DNA of 64,000 nucleotides. It comes from Symbiodinium natans (lineage: Eukaryota; Sar; Dinophyceae; Suessiales; Symbiodiniaceae). A program made the position numbers and the translations under genes. The notes below the pieces were generated by a model, which saw only the letters and a list, made by a program, of their open reading frames with translations, searched no databases and was not told where the DNA came from. The stretch spans positions 801,001 to 865,000 of the forward strand of contig CAJNDS010000169.1 of the NCBI GenBank assembly GCA_905221605.1. The letters run 5' to 3'. The stretch's first letter is position 1; each line of letters begins with the position of its first letter. Below, piece by piece: positions 23,189 to 33,424 of this stretch.

Positions 23189-23743
23189 GCAGAGATTCAG
23201 ACTTGGGGCTTCGGGACTATAGGGTTTAGGGCTTAGGGTTGCTTAAGGTTCGTTAAGGGCTTGGGCTTCTTAAGTTTCTAGGGCTTCAGGGCTTAGAGTC
23301 TCGGAGCTGAGAGGCGACCAGAGAGCCTCAACTGGAGCTGCCAGGGGCCCTGCTGACATCCATCCCCGAACCTTCAGACATCAGCCCCATACACCCTCGA
23401 TCGCCCCCTCCATAGGCCCTTAGCCCGATAGTGTATTCGGGTTAAGGGTTTATACACCCTAAACCCTAAACCCTATACCCTATACCCTCGCCCCGAAGCC
23501 TTGCCCCCTGCATCCTGAGCCACACCCCCCGTTTCGGCCTCTTGCTCGGATCGGGTCTTCCGCGCGCAGGGGGAAAAAAGGTGACAGGGGCTGACGGCTT
23601 AAGGTGTTTTTTAGGAGCTTGGGAGTTGAGTTCTGGGAGTTTTCGGAGTCAGCCAGCGCTTGTAGGGATTGTAGGGCTCAGCCGACTTGGTCAGGTGGTC
23701 TTCATCTTTGGGCTTGTTTGGGCTAGAGGTGTCCCGGGACCTC

Positions 23744-23872
23744 TAAACCTCTAAACCCCTAAACCCCTAAACCCCTAAACCCTTAAACCCCTAAACCCCT
23801 AAGCCCCTAAACCCCTAAACCCCTAAACCCTAAACCCCTAAACCCCTAAACCCTAAACCCCAAACCCAAGAG
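23744..23872. repeat. CCCCTAAA octamer array
   Basis: About fifteen eight-base units. The stretch 23189-24493 around it is heptamer-like sequence with one weak exon candidate at 23869-23906 (EIWHLNSLAGAR). Confidence 0.95.
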
Positions 23873-24493
23873 ATCTGGCATCTCAACAGCTTAGCAGGAG
23901 CCCGAGCCCCTAAACACCCTAAAGTTGCCTTAGACCCTCAAAAGCCATAACTAATGTAGCGATGCTTATGGAAATGCCATAAACCCTCGAATTCTGCCAG
24001 TTGCCCCTCGACCCCTAAAACCCCCTGAAGCCCAACGCAAAAAACCGTAAGCTTTGCAGTCGCCACATTGACACCACTTCCTCTAAACCCTAAACCCTAA
24101 GCCCTAAACCCTCTCCGCCGGCGGGAGCTCGAGCCAAGTGGACATCGAAGAACATGCGGCTGTAGGGCTTGACGGAGGGTGTGGGTGTGCGTGTGGTTGA
24201 GGGTTGAAAAGAGCTTATAAGGTGTGTAGGGGTTTCTATGAGAAAAAAGGATGTATAGGATTTATAGAGCTTATGTAGGGTTTAGGGTGTACGATTGCTA
24301 TTTTTGGAGTTTTGGGTTTAGAGGGTTTGGAATGCAGATAGGGTTTGAACCCTGAAGCCCTAAACCCTACAAACCCTGAAGCCCTGAAACCTTAAACCCT
24401 AAGGCCCCAAAGCCCGAAAACCCCAAAACCCTATGAAACCCCTAGAAAAAGGCCCAAAAAACCTACCAGGTTACCCGCCATAAAACGGCCCAA

Positions 24494-25014
24494 AAGGAGC
24501 TCTTAAGGGCCTCGGAAGCTTGTGCCCTTGCCTGGAGCCGCGCTTCTGCTTCTGCGCTGTGAGATACATCCCTGGCTGCCTGCAGGTGGGGGTGTGAGGG
24601 TGTTGGGGTTTAGGTTTTAGGGTTTGGGGTTTGGGGTGTAGGGTTTAGGGTTTAGGGTGTTGGGTTTTTAGGGCATTTTCTAGGGTTTATGGCTTCGGCG
24701 GCTTCGGGTCCGCAAACTAGAAAGGGCAAACGTTCAATTCTTTAGCAGCTTCGGGCCTTGTCCTGCGGACCTCCGAAGCGATCAGATCTCAAGATGCTGT
24801 CCTAAGCCCTAAACGCCAAAAGGTTTGTTTGAGTGAAGCAAGGCCTTGGATGCGAAGGGTTGTGCCGTTTTTGTGCTCCTGCCGCCTGCACCACAAGTCC
24901 CTCCAGCCCTCCAGGCTATGGACCTGCTGGCCCAGCCATGGATAAGGTGCTGAACCAAGTTTCATCAGCTATGGGCGGGGTTTTGGCTTGCCAGCAGTTG
25001 TTCTCCCAACTATA
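24494..25014 (+). CDS. candidate three-exon gene end
   Basis: 24494-24555 reads ELLRASEACALAWSRASASA before a strong donor (gtgaga). 24742-24804 and 24895-25014 follow, the last ending MDKVLNQVSSAMGGVLACQQ LFSQL and TAG. The reverse strand of 24473-24596 also reads as a coiled coil (ARDVSHSAEAEARLQARAQA), so strand is not settled here. Confidence 0.3.
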
Positions 25015-25296
25015 GCTGTCGCCCCCCCCCCAAAAAAAAAAGACTCAAGGGTTTAGGGTTCAAGGGTTTATCGATTTAAAATTTGGCCATTTCTCCAGAA
25101 GGCTCTTTAGGCGCCTGGCGCTTTGTCCTCCTCTTGTTTTGGGGTGCCCAACCCAGCTGTGCCCAACCCCCCCGCCCTGCCGCACACACTCATTTTCCGA
25201 ACCCTTCACAGCTTCGACCACAGATTCTTCCGGCGTGGGCCGTTCTTTCTCGCCCTAAGCAGTATAGTTCAGCCTTTTCCCTTAAGCTAACTTAAG

Positions 25297-25645
25297 CCGG
25301 AAAGGCCGGCTGAATCTCCGCCTGAGGGGGAAAAAGCTGATGCGGCTTTGCCAAGGGGGCCCCCTGCTAGCCGCGACGAGCTGCAGAGTGGAGACAAAGT
25401 TTTTCTTCGACAAGCTGACAGGCTTGGATACTATATAATTCCTAATCGTATTCCCTTATGGTCCCTTTGTACTTATACTATAATACCCCCCAACACCCTA
25501 TTATAATTGTTCAGGACCCTATGTTCCTTCACGGCTCCGGGTCAGGGTCCGACCTCAGGGCGAGAATGAGAAAATGCCTGGGACCCCTGGTGGTCCTTTG
25601 TCTCTTCTGAAGCGTCTAGGTTCCCTTATGAACCTCATCGTGTAA
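25297..25645 (+). CDS. last two exons of an unidentified gene
   Basis: Exon 25297-25413 or 25416 reads PERPAESPPEGEKADAALPR then GPPASRDELQSGDKVFLRQ and ends at a GC or GA donor. Exon 25559-25645 reads GENEKMPGTPGGPLSLLKRL GSLMNLIV then TAA. Phase 0 on both sides. The first exon lacks any ATG. The sequence is proline/acid rich with a hydrophobic tail. Confidence 0.5.
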
Positions 25646-26019
25646 TGGTTGTGGAGTTGATCGACTTTTTTTTGAGGGGGGGGGGAGGGCCTGGGGCCTT
25701 CGAGGGGGCTGTGGTGCGCTGGCACGTGTCTTCCCTATGCTTCGGGTGCAGGTTTATGTGCTTGTACCCTGAAGTTCCCCGAAAAATTGAATGTAGAGCA
25801 CAGTGGAAGCAATGACAGGTTGCCGCCCTTGCCACGCAAAACCCACGAACCAACACCCAGACCGGTCTCTCCGGCAGATTACCTGAGACCTATAGAACCC
25901 TAGACCCTAAGCCTAAACCCTAAATCCTAAAACCCTAAACACCCTAAATTCTAAACCCTAAACACCCCAAACCCTCAAACATACTCCCCGGCCGTCCCTT
26001 CAAGACTTCGGGTGTGGAG

Positions 26020-26995
26020 GTGGGAGCCCGGAACTGTGGTGGGCATCGATGCTGCGAACCAGTCGGCCGCAGACCCGGCTGAAGGTTTTTTTTTTGGGGG
26101 GGGGGGGGGGGGGTTAGGGTTTAGGGTTTAGGGCTTAGGGCTTAGGGCTTAGGGCTTAGGGCTTAGGGTTTAGGGTTTTGCGTTTAATTAGGGTTGTAGA
26201 TTGGGATGTTTCCCCTTATACTAAGAGTCAGTCCTTACTAGGGATTATAATCGGGGGTACTATACTCCCGATGAAGGACTGTCAGTATGAGGGGAACATC
26301 TCAAGGTGTAGGGTTCAGGGTTTAGGGTTCACAGGGTTTACCGGGTTTAAATTAAATTGTACCGGCGTGATCCCTTTAATCACAAAAGGGGGCGCTCGTA
26401 TCTAGTGTGATGAATTGGTGATTCCTTGACAACCGTAATCCCTGTAAACCCTAATGTAGGTAATCCCAACCCCCTTGTACAAAACGTACCCGCAACTACA
26501 CAAAAAAAAACACTTTCCGGAAAATCCTGCCGAAACCGACCCTGCATTTAAACCCTATTCCGAGTTAGGGGGTGGGTTGAGGGCTCCAAAAAGCCTCAAG
26601 CCAACCGACATCCTGAAGCTCCCTTCCCTCCCAGCCCTCCAAGTGGAGCTCTCTCTCTCTCTCTCTCTCTCTATCGTAATTTAATAAAAACACAGTAGTT
26701 CGAGTTTCTTTAGGGGGAGGGGGCGGGGGGGGGGCAGCCCGTTGAATATTAGGGGGATAGGATTAGCCTCCCAGGTGCACGTCAAGCTGCCTTTCGGCGT
26801 GTACGCCCTTGGCTTGACAGAGTCGGCGAGACTGTTGCAGAAGGCCGGGCGCCATCAACCCTAAACCTAGGACCCCAGAGTAGGCCCTTATTCCCTTTTT
26901 TTGTCCCCCCTCCCCCCCCCCCCCCCCCCGCCCCCCTCCTCCCCCCCCCTCCCCCCCCCCTCCCCCCCCCCCGCCTCCCCCCCCTATTCGCCCCC

Positions 26996-27029
<34 letters not shown>

Positions 27030-27780
27030 CCCCCCCCTCCCCCCCCCTCCCCCCCCCCCCCCCCCCCCCTCCCCCCCCCCCCTCCCCCCCCCTGCCCCCC
27101 CTCCCTCCCCCCCCTCCCCCCCCCTCCCCCCCCCTCCCCCCCCCCCCCCCCCCGCCCCCGCCCTCCCCCCCCCCCCCCCCCTTCCCCCCCCCTCCCCCCC
27201 CCTCCCCCCCTCCCCCCCCCTCCCCCCCCCCTCCCCCCCCCCCCCCCCCCTCCCCCCCCCGTCCCCCCCCCCTACCCCCCCCCTCCCCCCCCCTCCCCCC
27301 CCCCCTCCCCCCCCCCGCCCCCCCCCTCCCCCCCCCCCTCCCCCCCCTCCCCGCCCCCCCCCCCCCCCTATCCCCCCCCCTCCCCCCTCCCCCCCCTCCC
27401 CCCCCTCCCCCCCCCTCCCCCCCCCCCCCTCCCCCCCTCCCCCCCCCTCCCCCCCCGCCCCCCCCCTTCCCCCCTCCCCCCCCCCCCTCCCCCCCCCCTC
27501 CCCCCCCCTCCCCCCCCCCTCCCCCCCCTCCCCCCCCGCCCCCCCCCCTCCCCCCCCTCCTTCACCTCCCCCCCCCTCCCCCCCCCTCCCCCCCCATGCC
27601 CCCCCCTCCCCCCCCCCTCCCCCCCCCTCCCCCCCCCCCCTCCCCCCCTCCCCCCCCCTCCCCTCCTCCCTCCCCCCCCCCCCCTCCCCCCCCCCTCCTC
27701 CCCCCCCCCCCCTCCCCCCCCACTCACGGGCGCCCCTCCACCGTCCCCCCCCCCCCTCCCACCCCTCCCCTCCCCCCCCC

Positions 27781-27817
<37 letters not shown>

Positions 27818-28717
27818 CCCCCCCTCCCCCCCCCTCCCCCCCCCTCGCCGTTCCCCCCCCCCCCCCCCCCTCCCCCCCCCTCCCCCCCCCTCCCACCCCC
27901 CCCCCCCCCTCCCCCCCCCCCCGCCCCCCCCTCCCCCCCCCTCCCCCCTCCCCCTCCCTCCCCCCCTCCCCCCCCCCACCCCCCCCCTCCCCCCCCCTGC
28001 CCCCCCCTCCCCCCCCCCTCCCCCCCCCCCCCCCCCTCCCCCCCCTCCCCCCCCTCCTCCCCCCCCCTCCCCCCCCCTCCCCCCCCCGCGAACACCCCCG
28101 CGGAATCATATGGTTTAGGGTTTAGGTTTTTGGTTAGGTTTTTAGGGTTTAGGGTTTTTAGTGTTTAGGTTTAGGGTTTTGGGTTAGGGTGTTAGGGGGG
28201 GGGGGGGTGGGTGGGGGGTTTTGGTTGGTGTGGGGGGGGGGGGTTTTCTGTTGGTGGGGGGGGGGGGAGGGCTACCTGAAATAGGCACAGGCCCCTTTTT
28301 CACGCACTCTCCAAAAGAAGGGCACCGATTTTTATTCCTAGGTTACTCTTGGGTCCAGCGCTTCCTTTTCCCTCAGCCGCCTAGCCTGACACCTCCTCGA
28401 ACTCCCCTCCCTGCGGGGTGTCTAACCGTAGCATGCTAAGAAAAACCTTGAAAGACTGAATTTCCCAGAAGCTCTAGGTTTGAGAGCCTACAAGGCTCAA
28501 AATGCTAAGCAAATGATCGCTTGCCCATGCGGAAGACCCTCGTTGGCTCCATTTTCCCACAATCAGGACACCCAGTGGTGCCCTGATTCCCTTTGCTACC
28601 CTCAACCCTAAACCCTAAACCCTAAACCTCCCGAAAAGTACGGACCCCAAATGCAGTAACCAGAAGCTGCCATATGATCGACGATCCTGGTGGCTGGAAA
28701 GTTCCGAGACTGCATAG
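26020..28717 (+). CDS. four-exon gene fragment whose intron holds the poly-C tract
   Basis: Exons 26020-26084 (EPGTVVGIDAANQSAADPAE), 26775-26843 (ARQAAFRRVRPWLDRVGETV), 28469-28584 (ALGLRAYKAQNAKQMIACPC, GRPSLAPFSHNQDTQWC) and 28664-28717 (KLPYDRRSWWLESSETA, TAG) connect in phases 1, 1, 0. Donors are GT, GC and GA. The third exon has Cys pairs (CPC, C) that could bind metal. The 1.6-kb third intron includes the C/T tract and pieces of a family-2 element. No family recognised. Confidence 0.4.
26203..26302. mobile_element. foldback element, family 1 (copy c)
   Basis: GGGATGTTTCCCCTTATACT at the left and GAGGGGAACATCTC at the right. Lies in the first intron of the model at 26020-28717. Confidence 0.75.
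26904..28087. repeat. 1.2-kb C/T-only tract
   Basis: Runs of 6-15 C separated by single T, with rare G or A, for about 1,180 bp. The 405-codon poly-Pro and 448-codon poly-Gly frames across it are artefacts. The flanks carry the two ends of one family-2 foldback element (about 26867-26903 and 28290-28354). Confidence 0.95.
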
Positions 28718-28874
28718 TTCCCCAAAGCCAAATCCCTAAATGGACCCTACCCCCTAAGCTCTAAATGCCGAAACCCTATGTTGAAAGTAAACCCTGAACC
28801 CTAGACCCTAAACCCTGAAACCCTAGAAACCCGACACCCTAAACCCTTCTTATCCTAAACTCTCTGTTTCTTAG

Positions 28875-29072
28875 ACCAGGCTGCCCGGCTCCTCATCGTC
28901 GCGCCTGGCGCGGGTGTCAAGACGCTGGCCACCTCTCACAGTCGTTCAGGGCAGGGTTTAGGGTTTAGGGTTTAGGGTTTATAGGGTTTAGGGTTTAGGG
29001 TTTAGGGTTCAGGGTGTGTTCATCTGGGCAGCTTCGATGCATTCCTACAGCAGTCAGGAGCCGAAGAAGTGA
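28875..29072 (+). CDS. last two exons of an unidentified gene
   Basis: Exon 28875-28955 follows tgtttcttag and reads QAARLLIVAPGAGVKTLATS HSRSGQ. It ends at GTTTAGGG, a heptamer donor. Exon 29032-29072 reads SMHSYSSQEPKK then TGA. Phase 1 to 1, intron 76 bp. Confidence 0.45.
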
Positions 29073-29189
29073 ACCACCAATTATAGAATTCGTACAATTG
29101 TTTCTAGGGATAAAAGTACTGATATTCTAGACCCCTAAACCCTAAACCCTACCCCCCTCCCCCACCACAGTCTCCTGATAGTCCCCCCC

Positions 29190-29738
29190 ATGCATCCGAG
29201 GACGCTAGGCGCGCGATTCCGTGCGCTGGGTGCCGAGCCGGGGTTTCAGGCGCCAAGCCAGGTAAACACCAGTTTCGACAGCCATTCTGGCGCTGGTCTG
29301 CAGGTGGAAAGCATGCCCAGCTCCTCACAGTGTTGGGGGTTTAGGAGTTTAGGGTTTGAGGATTTAGGGCTCAGGGGTTTGCAGCTCCTCACAGTGTTGG
29401 GGGTTTAGGAGTTTAGGGTTTGAGGATTTAGGGCTCAGGGGTTTGCAGGCTTAGGGGCTCAGGGTTTTGTTTCCCCCCCGGGCAGGATCGAGCTTGTAAT
29501 CTCCTGGCGCTTAGTGGGTTTTTTGGGGTTTAAATTGGGCATGGGGCTGGGGCCATTTCTGTGGACAGGTGGAGGTGGCTGGACGAAAAGGCGTCCTTTA
29601 CGAGCCTCGGATCAGTGGCCGGTAGAATTCGGGGCAGGGTTCTCTCAATTACGGTCCCTTGTGGGGTACCCTGAACAGTATAGCATGAAAAGAGCCACTG
29701 ACAAAGGCACTTTCCAAAGCATGCCATGCAACTACTAA
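29190..29738 (+). CDS. small two-exon gene, about 103 residues
   Basis: ATG 29190 follows a possible spliced-leader acceptor (ccaccacag, 29170). Exon 29190-29331 reads MHPRTLGARFRALGAEPGFQ to ESMPSSSQ. Exon 29569-29738 reads GGGWTKRRPLRASDQWPVEF, then SLVGYPEQYSMKRATDKGTF and a stop. The join is phase 1 (Cys codon). The intron starts GTTGGGGGTTTAGG and holds a 64-bp tandem duplication that repeats the exon-intron boundary. Confidence 0.45.
29318..29445. repeat. 64-bp tandem duplication across an exon-intron boundary
   Basis: Two near-identical 64-bp units begin CAGCTCCTCACAGTG. The first overlaps the last exonic bases and donor of the gene at 29190. The second is wholly intronic. Confidence 0.85.
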
Positions 29739-29963
29739 AGGTGGCTCGGTGGCTCCGGGAGTTCCACCTCAATCCAAACCCTCCAGCCCTGAAGCTGTAT
29801 GATGCTTAGGGTTGCCCCTAGAGGTCTTATAGGGTTTGTGGAAAGGTTCAGGTGTAGGGTTGAGGGTTTATTTAGGGTTTAGGGTTTAGGGTTTAGGGTT
29901 TAGGGTTTAGGGTTTAGGAGGTGAAGGGTTGAGGTCCGAGGCTTCAGGGTTCAGGGTCTGCAG

Positions 29964-30442
29964 CCCAGGACCGGTATCCTGAGACCTGGGACACGGGTGT
30001 GAGGGCACCAAACCTGCGCTCCTTTGCCGAGGACATGGCTGCATGTGTGTGTGTGTGTGTGTGTGTGTCTTTTTTTTTTTTTGGGGGGGGGGGGGAGGGG
30101 GTTGGGGGGTTGGGGGGTGGGGGCAGTGTAAAGCCCCAAAATGCCTAAGATCCGTAAACCGCCAAAGCCCGGCAGAGATCCATCCTGAGTACGGCATCAG
30201 AGTTAAAAACGCATGTTGAGTTCCAGCCACGAAAGTGCCCGAGAGGGTGAGCACATCGTTTCGCGAGGACCTCGTTCGCATGGGTGTTCATCGCCGCCAC
30301 TTTGCAGCAGAGTTGACAGATGTTAGGAAGCCCACAGCCCTAAACCCTAAACCCTGGAAACCTGCAGATGAGAAGAGCCTGTGACATCCTGTGGGCGGAA
30401 CTGCCCTATCACACAAAGCACAGAAATGTGACCCATGGCTAA
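29964..30442 (+). CDS. last three exons of an unidentified gene
   Basis: Exon 29964-30044 (QDRYPETWDTGVRAPNLRSF, AEDMAA) ends in the first unit of a GT microsatellite, which supplies the donor. Exon 30227 to about 30336 (TKVPERVSTSFREDLVRMGV, HRRHFAAELTDVRKP) matches in phase 1. Exon 30368-30442 (MRRACDILWAELPYHTKHRN, VTHG, TAA) is phase 0. The last intron would be only about 30-65 bp, so that donor is uncertain. The middle part is helical and charged. Confidence 0.5.
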
Positions 30443-31790
30443 GGAGGTCTTCTGAACTGAGCCCAGAGTTTTCTCCATTGTCCACCAAGATAGTTTAGGA
30501 GCAAGTCTCGGATATTGTATCTATCACCTTGCACCATGCATGCAAAGATTAATTAGATGCAAAAGTGTTGCTGTGCAACCCATTTCTTAAGGACCAAACG
30601 AACCATAAACGCCACTACTCCCTATAGGTACATGAACCCTAAGCCCTACGTCCTACAACCCTATGAAGCCTACAAACCCTCTTAGTCCTTAATCCTTTTG
30701 TAGAGCTATATAGTCCCCAAAGGTCACGCACAAATTGACTTCCGCAGATGCACGCCACAGCGCCCACAGTAAGAGCAAACTGTGACTGGAGTTGTCTCAG
30801 CTTGCCCCCCCCCCCCCCCCGAGTGTTTGGAGGTAACTTTAGGGTTCAGGGTTTAGGGTTCATGGAGTTGTTCGGGTAGTTTAGGAGTTGGGGTTTTACG
30901 AGGTATAGGGTTCAGGAGAGAGGCTTGTGGTGGTTCAGGGTCAGGGTTTGGAGTTTGGGGCGGAGGATAAGAGTTCAGGGCTTCCTGCGGCCAGGGGCAG
31001 ACTGCCTCATCTTCGGCTCGCGAGGCCGGCTTTCATGTTTTAACTGACGGTTCGGGTTTAGGGTTTAGGGTTTAGCGTTTACGGTTTAGGGTTTCCAAGT
31101 TTAAGGGGTTTAGGGTGTTGCAGTTGCAGTGAATGCTAGCGCTGGAGGTTTTGCATCATCTGCGGAGGTTTATCATATGGTAAACAATAGAGATGTGCAG
31201 ACTTTCCTGTTTTCATGTATGCGCCATATTGTATGTTGCATTCTCTGATATTTCAGGTTTTTTTCTCGTAAGTATCATTGTGTGTGTGTGAGATGTACTG
31301 AGCAAATTCAAATGTTAGAACCCTGCTAGAATTTAGGGGGGACGTGCCCTGATTGAGGGAGTCTTGGGCTCTCTGCGTAAGGCTGAAGGGGTTGTTTATG
31401 TCAGGGGTCACGGTGTTTAAAATTTAGGGTTTGGGTGGTTTCAGGGTTTAGGGTTTAGGGTTTCGGGTTCAGGGCTCCAAGGGCTTCAGAAGTTTGCGGG
31501 TCTAAGGGCGGCTTCGAAGGTGCTGGCGTCTCACAGAGGCCCCAACCCATGAAGCTGCGCTGAGCACCAGCTGTACCAACAACCCTACTTCAACACTTTT
31601 TTGGTTCTGGGTTCCTACTATCTACCTAAAAGTATATACTTTTTTCCAGGGTCTACTCCGAGTAGGGATATCCTTACGTAACCCGTAAACCCTCAGTCCC
31701 CTCGAACGCTGTGGACCTTTACGGCTTGTCATTGCAGAGCTGCTTGTGTCGTCTCCTTTGGCTCAAGACTGGGACCATGGCATTCTGTAG
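30443..31790. other. mostly non-coding stretch
   Basis: Contains a poly-C run at 30806-30820, heptamers at 30840-30990, 31050-31120 and 31420-31470, a TG run near 31280, and a candidate 21-bp exon 30748-30768 (MHATAPT, donor gtaaga). Nothing else supported. Confidence 0.5.
31758..31768 (+). other. relict spliced-leader-like string
   Basis: TTTGGCTCAAG equals the last 11 bases of the dinoflagellate spliced leader as I recall it (ends ATTTTGGCTCAAG). It lies 9 bp before an ATG (31778) and about 220 bp before the RCC1-like gene. Genomic relicts of the leader mark genes that re-entered the genome from spliced mRNA. Eleven bases can occur by chance. Confidence 0.35.
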
Positions 31791-31880
31791 CAAGAGCTCT
31801 TCGAGGTGTTACCCAACCATATGGAAGAGCCGTCCACCAAGACCCTTGCAAACGCAGTGGCCTGTGCTCAAGAAAGCCCT
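31791..31880 (+). CDS. candidate exon
   Basis: Reads QELFEVLPNHMEEPSTKTLA NAVACAQESP and ends at a strong donor (gtaaga). The acceptor would be cattctgtag. The preceding 54 bases are open in the same frame up to that TAG. Confidence 0.35.
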
Positions 31881-31991
31881 GTAAGACCCTCAGCCCTGAA
31901 CCCTAAGCTACCATCACACCATTTGTGTTGCACGCACCCATCACACTCTCGTGCCCAGCGGCCTCCTAGCACCTGCGGGCTGCGCAGCATC

Positions 31992-33424
31992 ATGTACCTT
32001 ACGCTTGAGGTGAGTCTGTTGAGTGGCAGGACGGTCTCACTGGAAGCAGGTCTGGATGAGTCCGTAGCTGCACTAAGGAGGAAAGCGCAGAAGACTCTGG
32101 CAGTTGGCAGGGGCAGACTCTTGAGTTCCTCCGGAGGTGTTCTGAGCGCAGCAGCCACGCTTGAGGAATCCAGCTTGCGGAACGGCGACCGGCTGACCTT
32201 GCAGATGCGCAGTGTTTACGTTCGTGGCAACGAGAAAGCCTTTGCTGCCATTCTGGGCGATGGGTCTGTTGTGGCTTGGGGCAATGCTGACTGTGGCGGC
32301 GACAACACTGCTGTACCTATATCCCCCTTGGGAATTATGTTTCTTTTTGTTTGTATGAAACCCAAGAGGATATTAAGAATATTATTGTTATTGAGGTTCT
32401 AAGGGGAGTATAGGTACAAGGTCAGCTGAAGGGCGTCCAGCAGATCCAAGCTTCTGGTTCCGCTTTTGCAGCCCTTCTGGGCGATGGGTCGGTGGTGACC
32501 TGGGGATATGGCGGGGCCGGCGGCGACAGCACACATGTGCAAGGGCGCTTGAAGGACGTGCAGCAGATACACGCTGCTTGGCAGGCTTTTGCTGCAATTC
32601 TGGGCGACGGGTCGGTTGTGACCTGGGGCCGTGCTGCCTATGGCGGCGACAGCAGTGAGGTGCAAGGTCAATTGAAGGACGTGCGGCAGATCCAAGCCAG
32701 CATGACCGCATTTGCAGCAATTCTGGGCGATGGGTCTGTGGTGACCTGGGGCCGTTCTGGCAGTGGTGGAGACAGCAGTCATGTGCAAGGTCAGCTTAAG
32801 GACGTGCAGCAGATCGCAGCCACCAGCTTGGCGTTTGCTGCCATTCTGGGCGATGGATCTGTTGTGACCTGGGGCTGCGCTGACTATGGTGGCGACAGCA
32901 GTAGTGTGCGTGATCAGCTCAAGAACGTGAAGCAGATCCAAGCAACCGGCGAAGCTTTTGCTGCCATTCTGGGCAATGGGTCTGTTGTGACTTGGGGTCG
33001 TGCCGATGCGGGCGGTGACAGCAGCGCCGTGCAAGGCAAGCTGAAGGATGTACAGCAGATCAAGGCCACCAGCCGTGCTTTTGCTGCCATTCTGCGCGAT
33101 GGGTCTGTTGTGTCCTGGGGCCCTGCTTTCAGTGGTGGCGACAGCCATGCTGTGCAACATCAGCTGAAGGACGTGCAGCAGATCCAAGCTACCAGCGCGG
33201 CTTTTGCTGCCATTCTCAGTGATGGGTCTGTTGTGACCTGGGGCCGAGATGTGTACCGTGGCGCTGACAGCAGTGCTGTGCAACATCAGTTGAAGGGCGT
33301 CCAGCAGATCCAAGCTACCAGTTCCGCTTTTGCCGCCATTTTGGGCGATGGGTCTGTTGTGACCTGGGGCCATGCTGGCAGTGGTGGTGACAGCCGTGCT
33401 GTGCAATATCAGCTGTTGAGCTAG
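31992..33424 (+). CDS. ubiquitin-like plus RCC1-like repeat protein
   Basis: Two exons, 31992-32312 and 32414-33424, give 443 residues. Residues 1 to about 75 form a ubiquitin-like module (MYLTLEVSLLSGRTVSLEAG, then ALRRKAQKTL and LRNGDRLTL). Nine RCC1-like units of about 37 residues follow, each with FAAILGDGSVVTWG, then GGDSSAV and QLKDVQQIQA. The frame ends QYQLLS, TAG. Related proteins in Symbiodiniaceae are often labelled HERC-like, but no HECT domain is present, so ligase activity should not be assumed. A role as a repeat-based binding scaffold is inferred. The start is the first ATG after a possible leader acceptor (ctgcgcag). The single intron is a 101-bp insertion whose removal restores codon 108 (Val) and an intact repeat. 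The 343-codon antisense frame is a shadow of the repeats. Confidence 0.9.
32316..32414. mobile_element. MITE-like element acting as an intron
   Basis: A 99-bp AT-rich insert is flanked by TA on both sides (32314-32315 and 32415-32416). Its ends are CCTATATCCCCCTT and AAGGGGAGTATAGG, imperfect inverted repeats. The GT preceding the insert and the AG near its right end define intron 32313-32413. Splicing leaves GCT-GTA-CAA-GGT, the regular Ala-Val-Gln-Gly of this repeat family. Confidence 0.85.

Noticed and set aside
26763-28118. Very long poly-Gly and poly-Pro frames (up to 448 codons)
   Set aside because: They arise from a C/T-only tract that is open in every frame. No complex sequence supports a protein.
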